From Brevundimonas sp. (GTDB lineage: Bacteria; Pseudomonadota; Alphaproteobacteria; Caulobacterales; Caulobacteraceae), in the NCBI RefSeq assembly GCF_030704825.1, contig NZ_JAUYNX010000033.1, positions 30,380 through 94,379 of the forward strand: a stretch of DNA of 64,000 nucleotides, read 5' to 3'. A program made the translations under genes and the position numbers. Shown in pieces: positions 35,721 through 43,008 of this stretch. Within the stretch, counting starts at the first letter, position 1; every line of letters begins with the position of its first letter. Below the pieces are notes generated by a model. That model had not been told where the DNA came from, made no database searches, and was given only the letters and a program-made list of their open reading frames with translations.

Positions 35721-37294
35721 TGCGTCTTGATCGCGCCTACATCGACGGCTTCAAGAATCTTTCGAACTTCGAGATCGATTTCGATGAGAGCCGCCTGACG
35801 ACCGTCGTGATCGGTCAGAACGGCGCGGGCAAGTCCAACCTGATTGAGGCGCTCGTCGATGTGTTTCGTTGGGTCGATCTGAACCGTTCGCCGCCGCACT
35901 ATCGCTACCAGATCGACTACCGGCTCGACGGGCAAAAGGTCCGCCTGTCCAATCTTTCTGGAAAGGCCCTGGTCATCGTCGATGAACAGGCCGTCTCGCG
36001 TTTAGACTTCGAGAAGCGAAAGAGCGAGATCTTCCCGGACCTCGTGTTCGGCTACTACTCGGGCGGCAGTCGACGGCTGGAGCGATTTTTCGACGCTCAC
36101 CAGAGGCGCTACTATGACGCCATCAAGCTGAGCGAGGACGAATCCGCTTGTAGCGAGGCCCTCAGGGACCGCCGCCTGTTTTATTGTCGCCCTATCCATG
36201 GGGTGTTTGCGCTTCTTTCGTTCTTCGCGTTTCCGGACGAAGAGATCACCGAACTCCTCACTGAAAAGCTGAACATCACTGGCTTTCACTCCGCGATGGC
36301 CCAGTTCCGGGAGCCGTGGTTTGCCAAGAGCGCTAGAGGCAGCCGAAATCCGTTCGAGCTCTGGGGTGCCGGGGGGCCCGCCGGCGTTTGCGCCCGCGAA
36401 ATTCTCAACGTGGCATTCCTTCCGATCGCCCTGACGGATCACCCGGTCGACGATTACCGCGACAAGAACCAGTCAGAAGCGCAACTGGCCGCCTTCATCC
36501 GCGACCGCTCGGCATTGGCTCGCTTGGCCGCGAACTATGAAGACGATGAGCAGCTGTTCACCGCCCTTGAAGCCGTCGACATTTCCGATCTCATCCGCGA
36601 GCTGCACCTCTGGGTCACACGCCGGGGGGACAGTAGCGGCGATGTCGGGTTCTCGGATTTTTCCGACGGCGAGCGCCAGCTTCTTATGGTCCTGGGCCTC
36701 ACGCGCATCTCGAGGGGAAAACGCGTCCTGTTCCTGCTCGATGAACCGGACACGCACCTGAACCCCGCGTGGCAGAACAGCTATCTCGAGCTCATCCGGC
36801 AATGGACCGGCGAGGGAGAATGCACGGCGAACTGCCAGTTCATCATGACCTCCCACAACCCTCTGACCATCGCCTCTCTGAAGAAGGAAGAGGTAAGGGT
36901 GATGTCTCTGGGGCCGGACGGAAATGTGCTCGTACTGCCACCGTATGCAGACCCAAGAGGGCTGGGCTTCACGGCGACGTTGACCGAGATATTCGGGCTA
37001 CCGACCACGCTCGACATCGAGACCCAACGGGCCATCGACGAACGAAATGTGCTCGCGAAAATTGAAGGTCGTAGCGAAGACCAAGAGCGCGAGCTCATTG
37101 CCGCAAACGACGAACTAGCCCGGCTTGGATTCCTGTTCGAGGACCGCGAGCCGCTTTACAACGACTTCCTGAAGGCTTGGCACGAAGTGCGTTACGCTGA
37201 TCGACCGTCACTCGATCCGCAGCAAATTGAAGCGCAGCGGCGAGCCATGAAAGCTCTGATCGGCCAGCTGGGCGCGACGGAGGCCGGACGTTGA
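35720..37294 (+). CDS. AAA/ABC-type ATPase, Septu PtuA-like
   Basis: A 524-residue SMC/RecF/OLD-like ATPase. Walker A GQNGAGKSNLIE lies at residues 33-44. A long insertion follows (YYSGGSRRLERFFDAHQRR), then the ABC signature DFSDGERQLLMVLG near residue 312, Walker B VLFLLDEPDTHLNP near 335 and the switch MTSHNPLTIAS near 376. A helical C-terminal domain completes it; no TOPRIM domain is seen. Paired with the overlapping HNH gene it has the layout of the Septu anti-phage module. It sits in the same operon as the type I RM genes, a one-base overlap after hsdS. Confidence 0.8.
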   Translation: MRLDRAYIDGFKNLSNFEIDFDESRLTTVVIGQNGAGKSNLIEALVDVFRWVDLNRSPPHYRYQIDYRLDGQKVRLSNLSGKALVIVDEQAVSRLDFEKRKSEIFPDLVFGYYSGGSRRLERFFDAHQRRYYDAIKLSEDESACSEALRDRRLFYCRPIHGVFALLSFFAFPDEEITELLTEKLNITGFHSAMAQFREPWFAKSARGSRNPFELWGAGGPAGVCAREILNVAFLPIALTDHPVDDYRDKNQSEAQLAAFIRDRSALARLAANYEDDEQLFTALEAVDISDLIRELHLWVTRRGDSSGDVGFSDFSDGERQLLMVLGLTRISRGKRVLFLLDEPDTHLNPAWQNSYLELIRQWTGEGECTANCQFIMTSHNPLTIASLKKEEVRVMSLGPDGNVLVLPPYADPRGLGFTATLTEIFGLPTTLDIETQRAIDERNVLAKIEGRSEDQERELIAANDELARLGFLFEDREPLYNDFLKAWHEVRYADRPSLDPQQIEAQRRAMKALIGQLGATEAGR

Positions 37295-38148
37295 TTCTGG
37301 TTCGCCGCGACGAAAAAATATTGCCCAAAAAAGCGTTGACCAACGCCGCCGCTGCTCTCGAGGAACTCGAAAAGCTACCAGAGGCTGAACGTGTCGCGTT
37401 CATCAAAGGCAAAGCCAAAATCTGGAAAGCCTTCAAAGCCGCGCTGGCGGCGATGTCCTACGAAAAGTGCTGGTACACCGAAACGAAAGACCCCCAGTCC
37501 TTCTTCGATGTTGACCACTTCCGACCAAAGGCCGAGGCCAAACGAGACAACGACACCACAGACAACGGCTATCCTTGGCTAGCCTTTGATTGGCGGAATT
37601 TTCGCTTTGCCGCCGGGCGATCGAACCGCCTGAGCACCGATGAAGAAGAAGAACTGGTAACTGGAAAATCCAGCTGGTTTCCTCTGATGGCCGATAGCCC
37701 TACGGCGAGCTGGGACGATCGCTGCGAGGCGCTGGAAAGGCCACAGCTCCTTGATCCGACAGTGAAGGCCGATGTCGATTTGATCACCGTCGCGGCAGAC
37801 GGGTCCATCGAGCCCAGCCGCCTTTGTGTCGGATCTAATGTCGCTCGGGTGCAGCGGTCCATACAACTTTATGGGCTGAACCTGCCAAAGCTCCGTGCTG
37901 CAAGGGCCCAGGCTATGCGGGATGTGGAGGATACCTATCGGGCATTGATGGACGTTCTGGTGGCCGCCAATGACCATCCTGCTGCGGCCGACAAGCTCCC
38001 GATCCCTGTGCAGGTTGGTCAACTCAGACGGTCCACTCTTCCGGATCGAGCTTTCTCGAGGGCCGCCAGAGCCCAGTTGCACCTGATGGGTGCGCACGAC
38101 CTCAGCGCCGGTCCTGAAGACCTGCCGACTCCCCTGGATCCGGCCTGA
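37291..38148 (+). CDS. HNH endonuclease, Septu PtuB-like
   Basis: A 285-residue protein with an HNH-like core: EKCWYTETKDPQ then FDVDHFRPKAEAK, with Cys60, Asp75 and His76, followed by WRNFRFAAGRSNRL. The zinc-ribbon cysteine pairs common in PtuB/HNH proteins are mostly absent (CWYT instead of CWYC; no CxxC in the second half). The N-terminal helix-rich region (LTNAAAALEELEKLPEAER) and long C-terminal helices match HNH partners of such ATPases. The start is TTG at 37291, sharing TTGA with the ATPase stop. It is the last gene of the five-gene operon and probably cuts DNA or RNA under ATPase control. Confidence 0.75.
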   Translation: MILVRRDEKILPKKALTNAAAALEELEKLPEAERVAFIKGKAKIWKAFKAALAAMSYEKCWYTETKDPQSFFDVDHFRPKAEAKRDNDTTDNGYPWLAFDWRNFRFAAGRSNRLSTDEEEELVTGKSSWFPLMADSPTASWDDRCEALERPQLLDPTVKADVDLITVAADGSIEPSRLCVGSNVARVQRSIQLYGLNLPKLRAARAQAMRDVEDTYRALMDVLVAANDHPAAADKLPIPVQVGQLRRSTLPDRAFSRAARAQLHLMGAHDLSAGPEDLPTPLDPA

Positions 38149-38234
38149 CGAGGCCAATGCCACCTCACCCGACGCCCTGAGCACTCGGCAAACAAGATTC
38201 CATATCGCCGCCCCACCGCGTTCGGAGCGTCGAG

Positions 38235-38417
38235 ATGCACACCACCCCACCTGCCCTCATGTCCATTCAGGCCTTCTGTGCCTGGGCCGGGATTGGGCGC
38301 ACCAAAGTGTATGAGGAGATTGAGGCCGGACGGCTCTCGACCGTGAAGGTTGGTCGCCGTCGACTCGTGCCCATGCAGCAGGCGCAACTCTGGTTGGAGG
38401 GTCTGGCCGATGGCTGA
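38235..38417 (+). CDS. Small excisionase/AlpA-like helix-turn-helix protein
   Basis: A 60-residue protein: SIQAFCAWAGIGRTKVYEEI followed by GRLSTVKVGRRRLVPMQQAQLWLEGL, the winged-HTH layout of MerR-like excisionases and AlpA regulators. GGAG lies seven bases before the ATG at 38235. It could be the island's excision factor or a regulator of the two genes it overlaps. Its TGA overlaps the next start by eight bases. It lies 86 bases after the RM/Septu operon, far from the integrase gene. Confidence 0.75.
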   Translation: MHTTPPALMSIQAFCAWAGIGRTKVYEEIEAGRLSTVKVGRRRLVPMQQAQLWLEGLADG

Positions 38418-38607
38418 TATCCCCGAGCCTTGGAAGCGCCTGCTCGCGACCACTGACCTGCCCCACCTCGTGCCCGGGCTGGCGGCGGCCGTCAGGCAAG
38501 GTGCGGACCTGGCCCCGCACACGCGCGACGAGTTGCTTCGCGAAATCGACGCTTATTGGCTGGGTGACGAGGTGCCTGATTTTTCCTCGTCGGGAGACAC
38601 CCTGTGA
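38410..38607 (+). CDS. Small hypothetical protein (65 aa)
   Basis: The product is not recognised. It has 65 residues starting MADIPEPWKRLLATTDLPHL, acidic and probably helical (AAAVRQGADLAPHTRDELLREIDAYWLG), with no signal or membrane segment. It overlaps the HTH gene upstream by eight bases and the 97-codon gene downstream by four (GTGA), so the three form a compact translational unit. That coupling is the main evidence it is real. Confidence 0.55.
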   Translation: MADIPEPWKRLLATTDLPHLVPGLAAAVRQGADLAPHTRDELLREIDAYWLGDEVPDFSSSGDTL

Positions 38608-38897
38608 AGCGCTCCAGCAAGCAGGGTCCCATTCGATCCGCATCCGACTGCCCGGAGATGACCGAGGCCATCGACTGGTTCATTCGGCACGGCTACCGCC
38701 CCTACCGCGTGTCAGAGCATCAGCTGAAGTGGCGTCGCCTGAGCTACTATCCGACCTCCGGGACCGTCCGGCCGGATGATGCGCCGAGCCTTCGAACCAA
38801 GGGCCTCGAAGCCCTCGAACGGGCCATGTGCGATCTCCTCGGCGAAACGTCCTTGCCGGTTGGAATGGAGCCGGTTCCGGCCAGCGACGCTCGCTGA
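38604..38897 (+). CDS. Small hypothetical protein (97 aa)
   Basis: The product is not recognised. It has 97 residues, basic, with a GTG start at 38604 overlapping the previous stop. It contains EAIDWFIRHGYRPYRVSEHQ and YYPTSGTVRPDDAPS, giving a small alpha/beta impression, and ends in a helix (LEALERAMCDLLGE). There is no signal peptide. As third gene of the HTH trio it may serve island replication or excision, but nothing proves this. Confidence 0.55.
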   Translation: MKRSSKQGPIRSASDCPEMTEAIDWFIRHGYRPYRVSEHQLKWRRLSYYPTSGTVRPDDAPSLRTKGLEALERAMCDLLGETSLPVGMEPVPASDAR

Positions 38898-39222
38898 ACC
38901 ACTGGCCGCAGACTGGAATTGTGAACCGCTTGACGATGTGTGATTTTCGCGGAGACGGGTCGACGCTTTTTCCTCTGTCTCTGCACTTCCTCTCCGCTCA
39001 GTCCAAACTGCAACTGATCTGAATCTGCAACTGCGTCTGAATTCCCCCTTTCTGCTCTGCCTGAATTCCGCCAGGGGAACCATTGATCTAAGGGTGTGGG
39101 CCGACCAATCCGGCCAGTACCAAGTCGGGGGTTTGTGTCCCCGCGTGGCAACGATCTTGCCCGGCTGAATTTCCGATTTTGGCGCTGGAGCCTCCAGTTT
39201 TGTCGAAATCGACGGGCTCGGG
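38898..39222. other. Gene-free stretch with tandem repeats
   Basis: No convincing gene lies in these 325 bases between the HTH trio and the Rep-like gene. It is AT-richer than its surroundings and holds two tandem copies of CTGCAACTG(AT/CGT)CTGAAT at 39008-39042, with a further CTGAATTCC at 39061-39069. The position beside a HUH-type Rep-like gene makes it a candidate origin or control region. Confidence 0.5.
39008..39042 (+). repeat. Tandem direct repeat (17 and 18 bp)
   Basis: CTGCAACTGATCTGAAT (39008-39024) is followed directly by CTGCAACTGCGTCTGAAT (39025-39042). The copies differ only around the AT/CGT position. Two copies are too few for a CRISPR array; iteron-like binding sites are more plausible. 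Confidence 0.7.
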
Positions 39223-40122
39223 TCAGGGCCAGATCTTCAGCGCCGCCAAGTCCTTCTCCAGCCGACCGGCGGCCAGATACCGGTCATCATAGAAGGGCAC
39301 ACCATCCTTGGTCATGTCCGCTTGCCAGTCAGGATGAGCGGCCAGTTCCGAGATGCGCTTCGAGTTAAGCGCCCTCGCCGAGCCCGAACGCAATCCGGTG
39401 ACCCACCCCTGTCGGCGGCACGGCCGATTGATCAGGTGAGCCGCGAGGATATTGCCCTTCGGGTGGTCCCAGATCGGGGTCGCCTCGTCCGGGTTCAGCC
39501 CCTTGCAGACATACTGAAACAATCTCCACTGCGCATCGATATCCGCGTGGCGGCGGACATGGCCGCGTGACAGGTGCACGGTCTGAATCGGCTGATCTTT
39601 GGACTTGGCCATGGGGGCCGATCCCGTGATCGTTGCCACGGCACGGTTCGCCCAGCTGATGAAGTCGGCCTCATGCCAACGCTCAAGGCTGACGAGGATA
39701 TGGCTGTGGTCGCCTAGGGTAGAGCTGTTCTCCCGGACCCATACCCACGCATTGGGAAGCCCGCGTTCCTGATGCCATTTCCGCATGAGTTCCATGAAAG
39801 CCTGATGAGCCTTCCACGCCGCGCCGCCGGAGAGGCCGACGGACCCCCACGACACCGTCAACATCCACCCCAAGACCACACCGGTGAAGTTCGCCGCCGC
39901 CACCGATTGGTAGCGTTTCCAGAATTCCTTGGCCGTCAGATACTCCGAGACAGGCGTCGGACGCTGCTCCGGCGCGGGAACAGAGGCCAACAGCGCCCGG
40001 CCGAGGTCATCATCCCCAACCGCGTAGCGCTGTCGGCCCCAGCGGTCGTGGATGTCATAGCCGCCCGCATGCATCGCCTGCGCGTATGATGCGTGGTCAC
40101 CAAAATCGGCCCGATTGAGCAT
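39223..40122 (-). CDS. HUH-type Rep/relaxase-like protein
   Basis: A 299-residue protein. It has a HUH motif in GDHSHILVSL (His139, His141) and a Tyr motif about 60 residues later in FQYVCKGLN (Tyr204, Lys207), the Y-x-x-K layout of rolling-circle Rep nucleases. The N-terminal part (KEFWKRYQSVAAANF and GWMLTVSWG) would form the start of the fold. There is no helicase domain. ATG 40122 has GGAG eight bases upstream. It could initiate replication of an excised circle, or act in mobilisation. It is divergent from the PD-(D/E)XK gene; the repeats at 39008-39042 lie beyond its 3' end. Confidence 0.65.
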   Translation of the reverse strand: MLNRADFGDHASYAQAMHAGGYDIHDRWGRQRYAVGDDDLGRALLASVPAPEQRPTPVSEYLTAKEFWKRYQSVAAANFTGVVLGWMLTVSWGSVGLSGGAAWKAHQAFMELMRKWHQERGLPNAWVWVRENSSTLGDHSHILVSLERWHEADFISWANRAVATITGSAPMAKSKDQPIQTVHLSRGHVRRHADIDAQWRLFQYVCKGLNPDEATPIWDHPKGNILAAHLINRPCRRQGWVTGLRSGSARALNSKRISELAAHPDWQADMTKDGVPFYDDRYLAAGRLEKDLAALKIWP

Positions 40123-40181
40123 CGGAAATCTCCGCATGAAACGGCCAGCGGAAATCGCCGGCCCTATAGGTGCGGGATATG

Positions 40182-40205
40182 ACGTCCGTAACACTTTGCG
40201 GACGT
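40182..40205. repeat. Inverted repeat between divergent island genes
   Basis: ACGTCCG (40182-40188) and CGGACGT (40199-40205) form a perfect 7-bp inverted repeat with a 10-base loop, midway between the divergent HUH and PD-(D/E)XK genes. CGGAAATC also occurs twice (40123-40130 and 40149-40156). It may be an operator or a single-strand hairpin for the HUH protein. Confidence 0.5.
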
Positions 40206-40284
40206 TCGCCGGTGTTCGGACCTCAGGCCGGGGACTTCGACACCCCGTTCGTGAACCGGATGATCTCCAAGAATAAGGATCATC

Positions 40285-41250
40285 ATGGACATCGAGACCT
40301 GCGACCGTCTGCCCCTCGTGCCGGAAGCGACGTTGAAGGCGCACAAGGTTCACGTCAGCTACGACACCCGGTTCCGCGCCTGCGCCCGTCTCCTCCAAGC
40401 CCTTCATCGCCAAGCCGCCGGCTGGACGCTGGGCACCTACACCACCGCCTCGGGCCGCAAGCGCCGTATGGGCCATCTGGTGGGCAGCTATGACGGAGCC
40501 GCCGGGGCCAACTTCTTGTCCCTGGACGTTCATCGACTGGCCCGCCGCGAACTCGCCTATCGCGAACCCGGCGCGATGTTCGAAGAGCGGCGGCTCTACG
40601 AAAACCTGCTTTCCTCGACGCCGCTGGCCCTGAACCTTCTGGGCCCGCTCAAGCTGAACCGCGACCTTGCCGAAGCCTTCGTGCGTGAGATCGCCCCGGA
40701 ATACGCCGGCCGGGTCTGCGCCGTCGGCTTCGAACACTCCCCGGGCCGAGGCGACCGGACGTTCACCGACGACGCCACCGCCTTCGACGGCTTCATCAAC
40801 CTGCGCCTCGAGGACGGCCGCAAGGCTTTCATCGCGATCGAGATCAAATACAGCGAGACCGCCGGCGAACCGGAGCCGCGAATGCGCGACCGCTACGACG
40901 ACCTCTCGGTTTCCAGCGAGCTCTTCAGCGACCCGGACGACCCGGCCCTCCGCCGCAACCCGATCCAACAATTCTGGCGCCTTCATCTGTTGGCTCAAAG
41001 CATGATCGACGCCGGTTTGTATGACGCGGGCAAGGTCGTGGTCATCGCCCCGCGCCTGAACGATCAGGTGCAGCGGGCGCTTGGCCTCTACCAACGCCAC
41101 CTCGCACCAGCTCGCGAGGGCAAGGCCGGCTTCCTGAACCTGCCGCTTGAGGACGCCATCTCGGCCCTTGCGCTGGCGGGCGCGCCCGACATGGCCCGGG
41201 CCATCACCACCCGGTACGTCGACTTCACTCCGATCCACGCGCTGATCTGA
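40285..41250 (+). CDS. PD-(D/E)XK nuclease-like protein (PGN_0703-type)
   Basis: A 321-residue protein. The nuclease core is visible as TAFDGFINLRLEDGRKAFIAI followed by EIKYSET (Asp then Glu-x-Lys), with an upstream helix containing FEERRLYENLL. The overall pattern matches the PGN_0703 family of putative restriction endonucleases. The N-terminus (THKVHVSYDTRFR-like) is well conserved in that family. AAGGA lies about seven bases before the ATG. The next gene starts two bases later, so the pair is probably one transcript and may form a defence unit. Confidence 0.72.
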   Translation: MDIETCDRLPLVPEATLKAHKVHVSYDTRFRACARLLQALHRQAAGWTLGTYTTASGRKRRMGHLVGSYDGAAGANFLSLDVHRLARRELAYREPGAMFEERRLYENLLSSTPLALNLLGPLKLNRDLAEAFVREIAPEYAGRVCAVGFEHSPGRGDRTFTDDATAFDGFINLRLEDGRKAFIAIEIKYSETAGEPEPRMRDRYDDLSVSSELFSDPDDPALRRNPIQQFWRLHLLAQSMIDAGLYDAGKVVVIAPRLNDQVQRALGLYQRHLAPAREGKAGFLNLPLEDAISALALAGAPDMARAITTRYVDFTPIHALI

Positions 41251-41252
41251 CC

Positions 41253-42074
41253 GTGGGGGCCCTTCCTCTGTTGGACTTCCTGCCGCGACAGTCACAGCGG
41301 GCGGAGGGCCTCATCATCGGGGCCAGCGCCGGGGCCGCAGCCGCGCGAAGGAGCGGCGATCCCACCTTCCTCGCCTGGCCGGACCCAGAGACTGTGCTCC
41401 TGCACAGCGCCCGAGGCTGCATGGAACACGGCCGCTTCATAAGCCAGGACCTGATCCGCAGGCTGGTGGCGGACTGGGCCGTTCACCACGGACCTAGCCA
41501 AAGCGTCCTTCGCCCAGTGAGCCACCTTATGCCCCGGCAGTCGTCCGGCTTCCTCGCGGCCGTTGCCCCGATCTGCCTGCGCGCGCGGGGCCGCAGCGGC
41601 GACGCCCAACGTGACCTTCATGCCCTCGGCATGGTGTTCCAACAGCCGCCCGCCGATGTCGAAGCGCTGGAGGTCGCCGGCCGCTTCATCGGCCGCGCGC
41701 TCCTCGGTTACAGCCGCCGGATCACCTTTGAGCCCATCGCCTGGCTCGGCGACCCATTCGTCGCGCGTGTCGCCTCGGGCGAGAGCCTGGACCTCACCGA
41801 GCGCCATACCCTCGCGGCCGCCATCCACCAAGCCCGCGCCGCCGTCTGCGCCGATGTCAGTTGGCCGGTGACCATCAAAGCCTTGGCCTCCGTGGACGCT
41901 CGACCGGCCGCCTTCATCATCGCTGGCATGCTGCTCGGCGCGCTCAACGGCCTGAAGTTCTTCAATCGCCTACCGCCGGGCGAGGACGACGAGGAACTGG
42001 GGGTTCTGGCGCAGCGGTTGCTTCAGGCGTCCATGACGGCGGACTCGCTGTCGGGCCGCAACAGGTCAAGGTGA
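41253..42074 (+). CDS. Hypothetical protein (273 aa)
   Basis: The function is not recognised. It has 273 residues from GTG 41253, two bases after the nuclease stop. It is Ala-rich and mostly helical, with a glycine-rich segment (GLIIGASAGAAAARRSG) near the N-terminus and a C-terminal hydrophobic helix (AAFIIAGMLLGALNGLKF). No catalytic motif was found. Its 3' end overlaps the convergent XRE gene by 52 bases. It is probably cotranscribed with the nuclease and may be its partner. Confidence 0.65.
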   Translation: MGALPLLDFLPRQSQRAEGLIIGASAGAAAARRSGDPTFLAWPDPETVLLHSARGCMEHGRFISQDLIRRLVADWAVHHGPSQSVLRPVSHLMPRQSSGFLAAVAPICLRARGRSGDAQRDLHALGMVFQQPPADVEALEVAGRFIGRALLGYSRRITFEPIAWLGDPFVARVASGESLDLTERHTLAAAIHQARAAVCADVSWPVTIKALASVDARPAAFIIAGMLLGALNGLKFFNRLPPGEDDEELGVLAQRLLQASMTADSLSGRNRSR

Positions 42075-42256
42075 TCGACGCCGAGCGCCTGAGCCAAACC
42101 GGCCAAGGTCACCACCGTCGGATTCCGACGGCCGGCTTCGAGCGACGAAATATAGAACTGACTGGTGCCGGCGCGCTCAGCCAGATCTTCCTGAGTCAGG
42201 CCTTTCTCGATCCGCGCGCGGCGGACGTTTCGACCCACCAAAGCGCGAATATCCAT
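42023..42256 (-). CDS. XRE-family transcriptional regulator
   Basis: A 77-residue single-domain Cro/CI-type regulator: RRARIEKGLTQEDLAERAG, TSQFYISSLEAGRRNPTVVT and LAGLAQALGVDHLDLL. The fold matches controller (C) proteins of restriction systems and small phage repressors. ATG 42256 is preferred because the upstream extension is not helix-compatible. A near-perfect 18-bp palindrome (42290-42307) lies about 35 bases upstream, between it and the divergent lipoprotein gene, so it probably controls itself and that gene. Confidence 0.85.
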   Translation of the reverse strand: MDIRALVGRNVRRARIEKGLTQEDLAERAGTSQFYISSLEAGRRNPTVVTLAGLAQALGVDHLDLLRPDSESAVMDA

Positions 42257-42289
42257 TCGCCAAGCGTGGCGGTCGCCACAGCTTCGCGG

Positions 42290-42307
42290 TAACAACTATA
42301 ATTGTTA
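42290..42307. promoter_or_regulatory. Palindromic operator of the XRE regulator, overlapping divergent -10 elements
   Basis: TAACAACTATAATTGTTA is an 18-bp palindrome with one mismatched pair. It contains TATAAT on the plus strand (42297-42302) and TATAGT on the minus strand, so binding would block both promoters. Confidence 0.65.
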
Positions 42308-42328
42308 TTCGGTTCAGGGAGGCTCGCG

Positions 42329-42949
42329 GTGAAGGCGATGATTATGTTTGGCGCGCTGGCGCTAGGAGGAGCGCTGACAGGATGTGACGGGCCGGCAGCC
42401 GCTCGTCCAGCAACCCCTGTTTCGGAAGCGGGCGCGAGCCATTTGTGGGGCTCGATGGCGCAAAGTCGCGAAGGCGTCGCGCCGATGCCGTCGCCTCAGC
42501 AGAAGCGCGCTATGGCGTCACAGATCGACCCTCGGCAGCCACTGGTAACGCCCTTCCTGAGCGCTTCGGAGGCGCTGGAGGCCAAAGGTTACTTGCTGCA
42601 GTTCTTGGAGAGCCCGGACGGCAGCGTCTCCGAACGCCGGGCTTGGGAGGGCTTCAGCCGGTACCAGTCTCTAGTTCAGGCCCGTTCGGTCTCCGCGCAG
42701 CAGGCAGAAGATCAAGCGGCGACTGAATATGCGGCGCGTGCGCAGCGCGATGAACCCGAAGCACGCGCCATCTGCACGCGCTTCCGCTTGGACCCCTACG
42801 CCCTGTCCTACGAGGAGGTCAGCCAAATGAGAGACCGGATGGCGCAACTCGCTACCGTGTATCCCGGCGACTTAAGCCGGTGTGTGACGGAAATCGAATT
42901 CCGATATCTGGATCTCGTCCCTCGAACCTGCAGCGCCTCGCCCTGTTAG
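42329..42949 (+). CDS. Island lipoprotein (hypothetical, 206 aa)
   Basis: The function is not recognised. It is a 206-residue lipoprotein with signal MKAMIMFGALALGGALTGC. The start is GTG 42329, with GGGAGG seven bases upstream. The mature part is helical and Gln/Glu/Arg-rich (QARSVSAQQAEDQAA), with four cysteines (ICTRF, RCVTEI, TCSASPC). It is divergent from the XRE regulator and behind its operator, so its expression is probably repressed in the lysogen-like state. It might alter the cell surface, for example as an exclusion protein; this is inference. Confidence 0.7.
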   Translation: MKAMIMFGALALGGALTGCDGPAAARPATPVSEAGASHLWGSMAQSREGVAPMPSPQQKRAMASQIDPRQPLVTPFLSASEALEAKGYLLQFLESPDGSVSERRAWEGFSRYQSLVQARSVSAQQAEDQAATEYAARAQRDEPEARAICTRFRLDPYALSYEEVSQMRDRMAQLATVYPGDLSRCVTEIEFRYLDLVPRTCSASPC

Positions 42950-42963
42950 AGATAGGATGCCTT

Positions 42964-43002
42964 AGGGCTGGCTATGGCCTGATGGAGCCTTATAGCCGCC
43001 CT
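42964..43002. terminator. Bidirectional hairpin terminator between lipoprotein and integrase
   Basis: AGGGCTGGCTAT (42964-42975) pairs with ATAGCCGCCCT (42992-43002) with one bulged base, around a 16-base loop. It lies between convergent stop codons. T-runs are short, so efficiency is uncertain. Confidence 0.5.
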
Positions 43003-43008
43003 TGAATT

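Noticed and set aside
39008..39042. CRISPR array
   Set aside because: There are only two adjoining copies with no spacers.
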